The translations under genes were made by a program, and so were the position numbers. The notes under the pieces were generated by a model that was not told the DNA's origin, made no database searches, and saw only the letters and a program-made list of their open reading frames with translations. This document shows positions 44,196 through 52,270 of a DNA stretch of 64,000 nucleotides, in pieces. Numbering within the stretch: position 1 is the stretch's first letter; the number at the start of each line of letters is the position of its first letter. The DNA lies in assembly GCA_016874005.1 (NCBI GenBank), contig VGVQ01000004.1, positions 42,968-106,967 on the forward strand. Reading direction: 5' to 3'. The stretch is from Gemmatimonadota bacterium (GTDB lineage Bacteria; Gemmatimonadota; Gemmatimonadetes; Gemmatimonadales; GWC2-71-9).

Positions 44196-44789
44196 ATGAA
44201 CACCGGCCCGATTACCGGATGCCTCACCAAGCTGCGGGGCGGCGACCCGGCCGCGCTCGACGAGCTGTTTCCTCTCATTTATGACGAACTCAAGATCGTC
44301 GCCAGGTCCCAGCTGGCCCGGGAGGCGACCGGACATACCCTGGGCCCAACGGCGCTGGTGCACGAAGCCTACGTCCGACTGGCCGACCGGGAAAAGCTGG
44401 TGCCCGAAGACCGACGCCACTTCTTCGCCATCGCCGCCCAGACTATGCGCCGAATCTTGATCGATCACGCCCGGTCGCGAAAGCGGGCCAAACGCGGGTC
44501 CGGGCAGGTCGCCGTTCCGCTGGAGGAAATCGAGTCGCTGATGACCGAAAACGCGGCAGACGAGCTGCTGGCGTTGGACGACGCCCTCGACCGCCTGGCC
44601 GCCGTCAACTCCCGCGCGGCCCAGGTGGTCGAACGCCGGTTCTTCGCTGGGCTTTCCCTGGAAGAAACCGGCGACAGCCTCGGAGTATCTCTCAAGACGG
44701 TTCAACGGGATTGGCTCCTGGCTCGGGCCTGGCTTCGAAAGGAGATCGACAGCAGCCTTCCCGATCAGCTCTCGATCACCCGCTCCTAA
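44196..44789 (+). CDS. ECF-type RNA polymerase sigma factor (kinase-associated subgroup)
   Basis: 197 aa from the ATG at 44196. Region 2 is read in ALDELFPLIYDELKIVARSQ and LVHEAYVRLAD, and the linker has the characteristic RRILIDHARSRKRAKRG. Region 4 (LAAVNSRAAQVVERRFFAGLSLEETGDSLGVSLKTVQRDW) holds the helix-turn-helix. This subgroup is usually encoded beside a Hanks kinase with a WQRLDxxFxxAL leader, as here on the opposite strand, and is thought to be controlled by it. The kinase partner is damaged, so the regulation may be lost. Confidence 0.92.
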   Translation: MNTGPITGCLTKLRGGDPAALDELFPLIYDELKIVARSQLAREATGHTLGPTALVHEAYVRLADREKLVPEDRRHFFAIAAQTMRRILIDHARSRKRAKRGSGQVAVPLEEIESLMTENAADELLALDDALDRLAAVNSRAAQVVERRFFAGLSLEETGDSLGVSLKTVQRDWLLARAWLRKEIDSSLPDQLSITRS

Positions 44790-44816
44790 CTGGGCGTCGC
44801 CGCGCCGGCGACCTGG

Positions 44817-44840
44817 ACATCCGGCTTCAGGCCGGAATGT
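44817..44840 (+). terminator. Possible terminator after the ECF sigma gene
   Basis: ACAT-CCGGC-TTCAG-GCCGG-A-ATGT forms a 9 bp stem with one bulged base; GGGTTTTC begins two bases later. It lies 28 bp after the sigma stop and before the DNRLRE gene. Confidence 0.45.
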
Positions 44841-44927
44841 CGGGTTTTCGTTCATGTCCAACCGGTCGTTCGATCCGCGCCATGCTGGGTGAGAGATGTT
44901 TTCACTCACACCGCAAAGGAGCCTCTC

Positions 44928-45509
44928 ATGCGCACGATCGTTCTCGGAGCCAGTCTCACCCTGTTGGCGGCTGCGGCCGGGCCGCTCGCGGCCCAAGCGC
45001 TCCCCGCCGCGACCTCGAAGCCGATCCTGGTCACCTCCCTATTGGCCAACGCGGACTCCCGGGTCCAGGGAACCGTCTCGACCAACTTCGGGGACGGAGA
45101 TCTGATCGTCGGGCTGCCCGACAAAGTGGTGTTCATGCACTTCGACCTCAAATCGTTGCCGGCGGGGGCGGTGGTCCGATCCGCCGAGCTGGTGTTGAGC
45201 TACCGGCAGCTCTCCGAGGGCACCAACGAGGTCCAGCTCGGGCGGGTTGGGGGCAGCTGGCGGGAAACGACCGTCAACGCCGTCAACCAGCCGCCAGTGC
45301 GCTGGAGCAGCAATCATTCCCGCACCGTTACCCCTGGCGCGACGATCAAGTTCGACGTCAAGCCCGTTCTCGATGCCTGGCTCGCGGGCGAGCCGAACTA
45401 CGGCTTCGCGCTCCGCGGCGATGGCCCCTTGATGTACGGCTATTCGCGAGAGACCGGGCCGTCGGAGGCCACCAAGCCACACCTTCGGATTCAGTACATC
45501 GTTCCCTGA
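44928..45509 (+). CDS. Exported DNRLRE-domain protein
   Basis: 193 aa with signal peptide (cleavage near LAAQA) and a strong AAAGGAG ribosome-binding site. The sequence follows the DNRLRE layout: a strand ending in DKVVFMHFDLKSLPAGAVVRSAELVLSY, the Trp segment SWRETTVNAVNQPPVRW, a FDVKPVLDAWLAGEPNYGFAL block and a final LRIQYI strand. Such domains are beta-sandwich modules of cell-surface proteins and have no enzymatic role that can be seen. It may be the target gene of the adjacent ECF factor. Confidence 0.8.
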   Translation: MRTIVLGASLTLLAAAAGPLAAQALPAATSKPILVTSLLANADSRVQGTVSTNFGDGDLIVGLPDKVVFMHFDLKSLPAGAVVRSAELVLSYRQLSEGTNEVQLGRVGGSWRETTVNAVNQPPVRWSSNHSRTVTPGATIKFDVKPVLDAWLAGEPNYGFALRGDGPLMYGYSRETGPSEATKPHLRIQYIVP

Positions 45510-45559
45510 GCACGCTCCCGCCATTCTTCCCCGCTCGACGCTCCCACCCTTCGGCGTCG

Positions 45560-45593
45560 CCACCGGGCCGCGAGTTCGATCGCGGTCCGGTGG
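45560..45593. terminator. Bidirectional hairpin between convergent genes
   Basis: A 14 bp stem (CCACCGGGCCGCGA / TCGCGGTCCGGTGG, one G-T pair) with the 6 nt loop GTTCGA ends exactly at the stop of the serine hydrolase gene. It lies between the convergent DNRLRE and hydrolase genes. There is no T-run. Confidence 0.55.
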
Positions 45594-47123
45594 TCAGCGC
45601 ACTCTCGAGAAGGTCAGCGGCGCGATGCTCGGCTCCACCGGCGCGGACAGCGAACTCAAGACGCCATCGGGGTCGGAGTGGAACGAGATCCGGAACCGAA
45701 ACCGGTTGTGGACCGGGTCCCCGATCGGCGGGGTGAATCGGAACACGTCGTAATGGTAGTGGAGCAAGGGGAACTCGTAGTTGCCGAAACGGAGCATCAG
45801 CTGGTCGCCCGCTCGGCGAACCACCATGTCGCCGTACGCCGGATGTCGATAGGTCCCGACAAAGGCCTCGAGGTCACGGCTGGGTCTGGTATCGGGAACG
45901 CGGACGCTGTCCTCCCTGAGCCGTGGGGCCGCGAACATCGCCCGGATCCGATCGCGGAGCTCAAAGACCCGGGAGTGCCACTTGGCGTCCGGGAGGCCGA
46001 GGAGCCGGTCGTAAATGACCCATGGGAGGTAATCGCGAACGACGGTACTGTACATGTTGGTCAGGACCACGACGCCCAACGAATCGTGGGGGAGGAAGCT
46101 CAGCTCGAGCGAGTAGCCATCCCAGTTGCCGGGGTGGTGCACCAGCTTGCGGCCCCGGTAGCTGGTGACCAGGAATCCCATCCCGTAGCTCTCGTCGCCC
46201 AGCTCCGAGAATTGGGCCGCCAGCCCGGTCATCGGCTGTTGCATGGCCATCTGGGGCATCTGCATCTGCCGGGAGTCGGCCCGGGTGATGATCTCCCGTC
46301 CCTGGTAGGTACCGCCCTCCATCTGCATGATCAGATATCGGGTCAGGTCCGCGGCGGTGGAATGGAGCCCGCCGGTCGGCGCGATCGGGTCGGTCGACCG
46401 CCAGGGCACCGTCATCAGGGTGTCGGCATCGTGCAGGGCGTACGGCAGGGCCACGTCGTCGGCCGACTGCATCCCCGAGATCGCCGGCCCCGAGTTGGCC
46501 ATGCCTAACGGATCGAGCACGGCTGACCGAACCAGCTCCTCCCAGGACGTGCCGTTCACCCGGCCGGCGAGGTACCCGGCCGTGGTGTACATCAGGTTCT
46601 GGTATTGCCAGGTGGTGCGGAAATCCCGGTTGGGTTGGAGAAACCGGAGCCGGTGGTAGAGGTCCTCGCGCGAGTAGACCCCGATCCCCCACATCAGATC
46701 GTGCCGGGCCAGCCCGGAGCGCATGGTCACCAGGTCCCGGATCGTCATCCGCTCGGTGACCATCGGGTCAAAGACCCGAAAGTCGGGGAGGTAGTCGCGG
46801 ACTTGGCGGTCCCACTCGATCTTGCCCTGCTTGGCGAGAACCGCCAGCGTCGTCACGGTGAACGACTTGCTGATCGAGGCGATGGCGAACTTGGTGTCCG
46901 GCGTCACCGGGAGCCGCCGTTGCACGTCACGCAAGCCGTAACCCGCGAGGTGGACGACCTTGCCCTTCGAGACCACCGCCACGGCCATGCCGGGGATCTT
47001 CCACTGCCCTCGGATCGAATCCAGGAGCGCGTCGAGCCCTTTGTTCCATCCGACCGGTTGGGCCTGGCTTGGCCGGATCACGGTCAGCAACCCGACCACC
47101 AGCAACCCGAAGCACCGAAGCAT
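45594..47123 (-). CDS. Secreted beta-lactamase-fold serine hydrolase with DUF3471 tail
   Basis: 509 aa with signal peptide (MLRCFGLLVVGLLTVIRPSQAQ). The nucleophile box is S-I-S-K (IASISKSFTV), the YxN position is YQN (WQYQNLMYTTAGYL) and the third motif is HHPGNWDGY. The C-terminal 110 residues are the DUF3471-type beta domain. It is a paralogue of the protein encoded at 2184-3692, sharing RDVxxxLPVTPxT, RSGLxRHD and the YQN block. The substrate is unknown. It follows the BKACE-SCP2 gene after 24 bp and may be the end of that operon. Confidence 0.9.
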   Translation of the reverse strand: MLRCFGLLVVGLLTVIRPSQAQPVGWNKGLDALLDSIRGQWKIPGMAVAVVSKGKVVHLAGYGLRDVQRRLPVTPDTKFAIASISKSFTVTTLAVLAKQGKIEWDRQVRDYLPDFRVFDPMVTERMTIRDLVTMRSGLARHDLMWGIGVYSREDLYHRLRFLQPNRDFRTTWQYQNLMYTTAGYLAGRVNGTSWEELVRSAVLDPLGMANSGPAISGMQSADDVALPYALHDADTLMTVPWRSTDPIAPTGGLHSTAADLTRYLIMQMEGGTYQGREIITRADSRQMQMPQMAMQQPMTGLAAQFSELGDESYGMGFLVTSYRGRKLVHHPGNWDGYSLELSFLPHDSLGVVVLTNMYSTVVRDYLPWVIYDRLLGLPDAKWHSRVFELRDRIRAMFAAPRLREDSVRVPDTRPSRDLEAFVGTYRHPAYGDMVVRRAGDQLMLRFGNYEFPLLHYHYDVFRFTPPIGDPVHNRFRFRISFHSDPDGVLSSLSAPVEPSIAPLTFSRVR

Positions 47124-47147
47124 GCTGACTCCTCCAGCGAAACGTTG

Positions 47148-48368
47148 CTAACGACTCCTCCCCGCCGCCAAAGCCTGCAGCAGCGCGCCGCAGGCGCTGA
47201 ACCGACCATCGCTCACCAGCACCGCGCCGGCGTGAATCGCCGCGATCGGGAGGGTTTTCCCGGTGACGATCGCCATCCAATCAGCGGCGCCGCCGGTGAC
47301 GTGGACGTCGGGGCCGACGATCTCACCCGGGCCCGCCGTGACGGCGCCGTCGTCGAGCCGAATCCACCACGCCCCCCCGCCAGCGCCCCGCAAAAAGAAC
47401 TGGTAGCTCTTCGCCAGAGCCGGATGCCGGGCGCCGGCCAGGAGGCTCGGGGCCGCGGCGAAGAACTCGGCCGCGGGCCCCTCGGTGGCCTGCGGCGGAA
47501 CGGGGCGCCGGTAGGCCTTGGAGTCCGGATCGCGAGCGTCACGGAGCCCGAGCAGTTGCCGGGCCTCGGCGGCGGTGGCGATCGGACGGTTGAGTTCCTG
47601 GCAGAGCCGGGCCACCCGGGCCACCATCTGAGCGTTCGAGGTCGCCTTCTCGCCGCGCCGGTAGTAGATGTTGTCCTCGAATCCGGTCCGGACGTGGCCG
47701 CCGAGAATGATGCCAAGGGCATTCATCGGAAGCTGGTCCTTCCCGGCCCCGACGGCCATCCACTGGCTTTCCTCGGGGAGCTCCTTCAAGACCTCGAGGA
47801 GGAGGCCGGGCCGAGGTGGACTGGTGCCCTTGGGGAGCATCACCAACTGGAAGAAATACGGTGGCTCGAAGTATCCCTCGTCGATCATTCGCCGGATGTT
47901 GCCGATGTGCCCGGTGTCGAAGCACTCGAACTCGGGCCGGACCTGGTGGCGCCAGAATTCCATGGCGATCCGGCGCATGAAGGTCGGTGAGTTGTCGAAG
48001 AGAAAGACGTCGCCGAAGTTGAGGCTCCCGCTGTTGAAGGTCGCCAACTCGGGCCCGCACTGCACCGGCTCGAATCGCTGCTCCGCGGTCATTCCCTCGA
48101 GCTTGCTGGTGGTGAAGTTCAGATTGAGATCCGACTCGGCTCGAACCAAGTCGCGAATCTCCTGGTACATCGCCTTGCTGTGGGTGGTCGAGCCATCGGG
48201 GTTCCGGACGTGGATGTGGCAGATCGCGGCGCCGGCCTTCCAGCACTCGAGGGCCGACGTGGCGATCTCCCGCGGGGTGCACGGGAGCCAGGGCAGCTGG
48301 TCCTTCCGGGCAAAGCCGCCGACCAGCGCGGCGCTGATGACGCAGGGCGTCTCGGTCTGGAATCTCAT
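47148..48368 (-). CDS. Beta-keto acid cleavage enzyme (BKACE, DUF849) fused to an SCP2-like domain
   Basis: 406 aa, while stand-alone BKACE proteins have about 275-310. Residues 1 to about 300 form the TIM-barrel: the zinc pair H51/H53 is in CHIHVRNPDG, and the barrel ends with GGHVRTGFEDN, a family signature. BKACE enzymes transfer a carbon unit between a beta-keto acid and acetyl-CoA, giving an acetoacetyl product and a CoA ester. Residues about 318-406 (SYQFFLRG, WWIRLDDGAV, DVHVTGGAADWMAIVTGKT, a final Ala-rich helix) look like an SCP2 sterol-carrier domain, suggesting a hydrophobic substrate. The MFS gene lies 12 bp upstream. Confidence 0.87.
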   Translation of the reverse strand: MRFQTETPCVISAALVGGFARKDQLPWLPCTPREIATSALECWKAGAAICHIHVRNPDGSTTHSKAMYQEIRDLVRAESDLNLNFTTSKLEGMTAEQRFEPVQCGPELATFNSGSLNFGDVFLFDNSPTFMRRIAMEFWRHQVRPEFECFDTGHIGNIRRMIDEGYFEPPYFFQLVMLPKGTSPPRPGLLLEVLKELPEESQWMAVGAGKDQLPMNALGIILGGHVRTGFEDNIYYRRGEKATSNAQMVARVARLCQELNRPIATAAEARQLLGLRDARDPDSKAYRRPVPPQATEGPAAEFFAAAPSLLAGARHPALAKSYQFFLRGAGGGAWWIRLDDGAVTAGPGEIVGPDVHVTGGAADWMAIVTGKTLPIAAIHAGAVLVSDGRFSACGALLQALAAGRSR

Positions 48369-48380
48369 GGCATCCTCTCG

Positions 48381-49589
48381 CTAGTACTTGATCCTTCGGT
48401 ACAGCAGCCCCAAGACGACGAGGTTGATGGCGGCGGCGCCGACGACGACCATGAGGCCGGCGTCGTAGCTCCCAGTGCGTTCCACCACCTTGCCGATCAA
48501 GGCGGTGCCGCCGGCCCCACCGGCGATGATCGACATCCCGTTGTAGAGCCCCGTCGCCGCCCCGACCCGGCTCGGCGGCAAGATCCGCTGGACGAAGGCG
48601 AACTCGGCGACTTGATAGGCGTTCTGGAAAAAGACCGCGATGGCGATCAGGCCGATCGTCACGACCAGGCTGTCGGCACGGGCGCCGAGGAACACCCCGA
48701 GCCCCGCGACGCCGCACCCGATCGACGCGAACTGGGCTCGCCGATCGGTGCGATCGCCGACGACCGCCCAAAACGGAATGGCGACGGTGGCGAGCCAGAA
48801 CGGGATCGAGGTGTCGGCCGCGAGGTCCGCGAAGGGCACGTTGCGTCCCTTGGCGAGGTAAGTGGGCAGCCAGGTCAGCAGTCCGTAGATGATGATGTTG
48901 CTCATGATCCCCGCCACCAGCACGAGCCAGTAGTTGCCCTCGCGGAATACCGCGAACAGCGAGGTGGTCTCTCGGGCGGCCGGGTCCGGCGCGTACGGGC
49001 CGTCGTCTCGGAGGATCCCGAGCACCGCGGGCAGGGCCACGACGAAGCCCAACGCCCCGAGCACCAGGAACATGGTTCGCCAGCCGAAATGGTCGATCAG
49101 GGGCACCATGAAGAGCGGACCGGTGACGACGGCGAACTGGATCCCGAGGATGTAGGTGCCGTTGGCGCGGGATCGCTCGCTCAAGGGGAACCACCGGCTC
49201 ACGATGGCGCTGGCCATCGGGAAATGGATCCCTTCGGCGACGCCGAGGAGGAACCGGAGCGCCACCAAGGCCGCCACCGTGGAGCCGAGCGGCGCATTGA
49301 GGGCGGTGCAGATCGAGAAGGCAACGACCGATATCGCCAGTGCCCGCCGTGGCCCGTAGCGCTCGGCCACTGGGCTCAAGAGCATGTTCGCGAGGCCGTA
49401 CCCGATGAAGAAGATCGAGATCAGCCGAGCCCCGTTGGCTCCGATTTCCGCGGTGGTCCAGCCATGTTCTTCGGCGAGCTTGGGCAGGGCGAGCGCCATG
49501 GCCGAGCGGTCGAACCAGTTGATCGACGTCGCGATCAGCAGCGCGACTGGCATCCGCCAGCGGTGGGCCGACGAGGCGGCAGCGGGCAT
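48381..49589 (-). CDS. MFS transporter of the anion:cation symporter type
   Basis: 402 aa from the ATG at 49589, with 12 predicted helices. The helix 1 motif SINWFDRSAMALALPKL, the loop 2-3 motif LSPVAERYGPRRAL and the helix 4-5 region GVAEGIHFPMASAIVSRWFPLSERSRANG place it in the ACS family, which imports organic anions such as sugar acids and aromatic acids. It heads an operon with the BKACE-SCP2 gene, so it may import the keto-acid precursor. A TGACC-N4-GGTCA palindrome lies 46 bp before its start. Confidence 0.9.
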   Translation of the reverse strand: MPAAASSAHRWRMPVALLIATSINWFDRSAMALALPKLAEEHGWTTAEIGANGARLISIFFIGYGLANMLLSPVAERYGPRRALAISVVAFSICTALNAPLGSTVAALVALRFLLGVAEGIHFPMASAIVSRWFPLSERSRANGTYILGIQFAVVTGPLFMVPLIDHFGWRTMFLVLGALGFVVALPAVLGILRDDGPYAPDPAARETTSLFAVFREGNYWLVLVAGIMSNIIIYGLLTWLPTYLAKGRNVPFADLAADTSIPFWLATVAIPFWAVVGDRTDRRAQFASIGCGVAGLGVFLGARADSLVVTIGLIAIAVFFQNAYQVAEFAFVQRILPPSRVGAATGLYNGMSIIAGGAGGTALIGKVVERTGSYDAGLMVVVGAAAINLVVLGLLYRRIKY

Positions 49590-49634
49590 GGGAGGCCTTG
49601 GCAAACGGACATTGGGCCGAACCGCCATTCAATA

Positions 49635-49648
49635 TGACCGGCTGGTCA
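49635..49648. promoter_or_regulatory. Palindromic operator TGACC-N4-GGTCA (copy 1)
   Basis: TGACCGGCTGGTCA lies between the TetR gene and the MFS start, preceded by AATA. The same arms occur twice upstream of the TetR gene (50490, 50513). Likely TetR binding site controlling the transporter-BKACE operon. Confidence 0.6.
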
Positions 49649-49665
49649 GAACCGGCAAGGTCGGT

Positions 49666-50376
49666 TCAGCGGAGCTTCGGGATCTTCACCAGGCCGCGGG
49701 TGTACTTGAGGTTCTTCGCCGGAGGGTTCTGGCCGAACAGCGCCCGGAACCCGAGGACGGCGTGGAACTCGAGCAGCAACTCGGGGTTCGTTTCTTCGAT
49801 TCCGGGCCCGACCGAAACGCCGTAGCGCTCGAACAGGCTCTGGTCGAGCATGGTCCCGGTGGCCCGGATCGCCAGCCGCAGCGGCCGGAGATCGTGGGGA
49901 GGCTTCTCGAGGAGCGCGATGGTCTCCCGCAAGGCGCGATCGACCACCCAGGCATTGCGATCATGCCAGATCCGACGGATTTCCGGATGGGTCTCGCTCA
50001 TCTGGAGCATGCATCGGAGGATCCCGGCGTTCCTGGCGAAGGTCCGTTCGTACCAGGCGATCCGGTCTCGGTAGGCCCGAAACGGCGATCCGGTCCTGGG
50101 CAGGGTCGGGAAGGTGGTCGCCTCGAACACCACGTAACCGTGGAGGAGTTCGGTGAGGAACTCGTCTTTGGTGTCGAAGTAGACGTAGAAGGTGCCTTTG
50201 GCCGAGTCGGCCTGGCGGGTGATCGCGGCGACGTTGAGGTCGCGATAGCTCAGCCGGTCCAGCAGGTTCGCGCCCGCGGCGAGCAGCTTGAGGCGGGTCC
50301 GTTCGCCGCTGCGGCCCCGGGTAATGAGGTTGGCGCGAACGGCGAGGTGGCGGGCATAGGTCAGTGGGTCGGGCAC
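49666..50376 (-). CDS. TetR family transcriptional regulator
   Basis: 236 aa. The N-terminal helix-turn-helix covers about residues 23-70 (TRLKLLAAGANLLDRLSYRDLNVAAITRQADSAKGTFYVYFDTKDEFLTELL), with the typical KGTFYVYFxTKDEL end. The C-terminal ligand-binding half is all-alpha and unlike well-known groups. It lies between the MFS-BKACE operon and the sigma-FecR-SusCD operon, and the palindromes on both sides make it the probable regulator of one or both. A hydrophobic CoA ester or keto acid may be the inducer (inference from neighbours). Confidence 0.92.
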   Translation of the reverse strand: MPDPLTYARHLAVRANLITRGRSGERTRLKLLAAGANLLDRLSYRDLNVAAITRQADSAKGTFYVYFDTKDEFLTELLHGYVVFEATTFPTLPRTGSPFRAYRDRIAWYERTFARNAGILRCMLQMSETHPEIRRIWHDRNAWVVDRALRETIALLEKPPHDLRPLRLAIRATGTMLDQSLFERYGVSVGPGIEETNPELLLEFHAVLGFRALFGQNPPAKNLKYTRGLVKIPKLR

Positions 50377-50489
50377 GGCGCCTCACGGACGGGGGCGGGA
50401 CGATGTCGAGGTCGCGATCGCGAAGCTAGCGGAGGCCAGGACCGCCCGCCACCCGGCGGCCGCGCGATCGGGAAACCAACCGAGTGACC

Positions 50490-50503
50490 TGACCGTTGGG
50501 TCA
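50490..50503. promoter_or_regulatory. Palindromic operator TGACC-N4-GGTCA (copy 2)
   Basis: TGACCGTTGGGTCA lies between the divergent TetR and ECF sigma genes. Its centre is 23 bp from that of copy 3, about two helical turns, which would allow two dimers on one face. Confidence 0.6.
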
Positions 50504-50512
50504 CCTGGGAGT

Positions 50513-50526
50513 TGACCGCCGGGTCA
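50513..50526. promoter_or_regulatory. Palindromic operator TGACC-N4-GGTCA (copy 3)
   Basis: TGACCGCCGGGTCA, 46-59 bp before the ATG of the sigma gene. Together with copy 2 it can serve both the TetR promoter and the sigma-FecR-SusCD promoter. Confidence 0.6.
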
Positions 50527-50571
50527 TGTTGGTGGATATTCGCGCCAGTCTCTTTGGGGAGCCCGCCCCGC

Positions 50572-51188
50572 ATGTTGCAGAACCGGCGCCCAGTCTCGAC
50601 CCAACCGCTCGGACCCGTCACCGCGCCCGACGCGGATGTGGCGATCGCCGGGCGGCTGGTCGCCGGCGACAGCGAGGCGCTGTCGTTGCTGCTCGGTCGC
50701 TACTGGCGCCCGTTGGTGAGCTTCGCCATGAGCCGGGTCGGGAGCCTCGACGCGGCGGAAGACCTCGTTCAGGAGGCCTTCGTTCGGGTCTGGCAACATC
50801 GCGGCTCCGGGCCGACACCTCGCCACGGGCGTACCTCTATCGAGCCCTCCGCAACCTGATCACCGACGACCACCGCCGCCGGGTCCTTCGGGATCGATGG
50901 GCCGAGAGCTGCCGCAACCAACCCGAACCTCAAGTCCCCTCGCCGGCCCTCCTCCTGGAGGCCGACCAGCTCGCCTCGGCCGCCCGCCGGGCCATCGCGG
51001 CCCTGCCGGAACGTCGGCGCGACGTGTTCGTCCTGGCGCATCTCCACGGTCTGTCCTACAAGGAAGTGGCGACCACTCTCGGGATCACCCGCCGGACAGT
51101 GGCCAACCACATGTCGCTGGCGCTCAAGGAGCTCCGGATCGATCTGGCCGGCTTCATCGATCAGCCGCCCCGGGTCCGCGCCGGCTGA
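50572..51188 (+). pseudogene. FecI-like ECF sigma factor gene with a frameshift
   Basis: The first part, from the ATG at 50572, reads AIAGRLVAGDSEALSLLLGRYWRPLVSF and VGSLDAAEDLVQEAFVRVWQHR, which is sigma region 2. At about 50797-50803 the frame must shift by one base; from there the other frame continues with RADTSPRAYLYRALRNLITD and the region 4 block IAALPERRRDVFVLAHLHGLSYKEVATTLGITRRTVANHM. A one-base loss in CATCGCGGCTCC restores a full protein of about 205 aa. Sequencing error or a real mutation cannot be separated here. It is the first gene of a sigma, FecR, SusC, SusD operon. Confidence 0.85.
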
Positions 51189-51254
51189 TCCCCCGTTGGT
51201 ACCGTTTTCGGTCCGGGCCGTACTCCAACCCACAGCCCCCGATCGAGCGCCTCG

Positions 51255-52223
51255 ATGGTCGATGACGAGCTGTTGTTCCGCGTCCTGAAACGCCGGGCCA
51301 GCGCCGACGAGCAGGAACTGGTGCGCCGGTGGCGGGCCGCGAGCCCTGACCACGAGGCGCGGTTCGAGGCAGTCCGCCAGATTCTCGAGGCCGCCAGCCG
51401 GGCCAACCCCTGGCTCCTCACCACCCCGCCGAGCACCCTCGATCTGCTCGAAGAGGCGGCAAGGCGCGATGCCCCGAGATCCCGAAGCTGGCGACCGCCC
51501 TGGTGGCTGCTCGGCTCGGTGGGGGTGGCGGCGGTGGCCATCGCTGCCGTTGGAGTGTGGCGAGCCGAGCGGCCGGCCCGGCCCCCAGCCTTGGCGATCA
51601 GCGAACTGGTCACCGGACCCGACGAGACCTCCACGATCGGTCTGTCGGACGGCACCGTGGTCCGGCTCGGGGGCTCGAGCCAACTCCGGTTCGATCCGCG
51701 AGCCGATCAGCGCACGGTCCGTCTCAAGGGCAGGGCCTACTTCGCCGTGGCCAAGCAGGAAGGCCAGCCGTTTCGGGTCGAGACCGAGGCCGGCGACCTG
51801 ATCGTCTTGGGAACCCGTTTCGACGCCGACGCCCGGGCCGGTGACTTGCGGACCGTGGTCGTCGAGGGCCGGGTTGCGGTGACCGCCGCTCGGGGCGGCG
51901 AGGCGCGGATCTCCGCCGGTCAAGTCAGCCGGGTCGTCGATGGCAAGCTCCTTCCGACGGTACCCATCCCCGACGCGAGCGGCGAAACCAAGTGGGTTGG
52001 ACGATTCCTCGCGTTCCAGAATACCCCACTCAAGCAAGCGGCCCGCGAAATCGAACGGGTCTACGGTGTTCGAGTAACCGTCGACAGCGCGATCGCCGAG
52101 CGGACCATCACCACCTGGTTGGCCGATCGTTCCTTGGCCGAGGTGGTGCGCATCGTGTGCGCGGCGTCTTTGGCGACATGCCTCACCGAAAAGAACGTGG
52201 TTTCGATATCTGGGTCGTCGTGA
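51255..52223 (+). CDS. FecR family anti-sigma/signal-transducing membrane protein
   Basis: 322 aa. The N-terminal 80 residues form the cytoplasmic sigma-binding part (DUF4880-like, DEQELVRRWRAASPDHEARFEAVRQIL), followed by one membrane helix (about 83-103, PPWWLLGSVGVAAVAIAAVGVW). The periplasmic FecR domain is recognised by GLSDGTVVRLGGSSQLRFDP, RTVRLKGRAYFAVAKQEGQPFRVET and LGTRFDADA. The last part (PLKQAAREIERVYGVRV) is the usual STN-like tail. It should pass the signal from the SusC receptor (which has an STN domain) to the sigma factor, whose gene is broken. Confidence 0.93.
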   Translation: MVDDELLFRVLKRRASADEQELVRRWRAASPDHEARFEAVRQILEAASRANPWLLTTPPSTLDLLEEAARRDAPRSRSWRPPWWLLGSVGVAAVAIAAVGVWRAERPARPPALAISELVTGPDETSTIGLSDGTVVRLGGSSQLRFDPRADQRTVRLKGRAYFAVAKQEGQPFRVETEAGDLIVLGTRFDADARAGDLRTVVVEGRVAVTAARGGEARISAGQVSRVVDGKLLPTVPIPDASGETKWVGRFLAFQNTPLKQAAREIERVYGVRVTVDSAIAERTITTWLADRSLAEVVRIVCAASLATCLTEKNVVSISGSS

Positions 52224-52270
52224 ACGAGAAGTATTCGCGGGTCCTTTCCTGGAAGGAGGCGGTGGTGGCT

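Noticed and set aside
50790..50810. Programmed ribosomal frameshifting in the sigma gene
   Set aside because: No slippery heptamer is seen at the switch point, and sigma factors are not known for this. A single-base loss explains the data.
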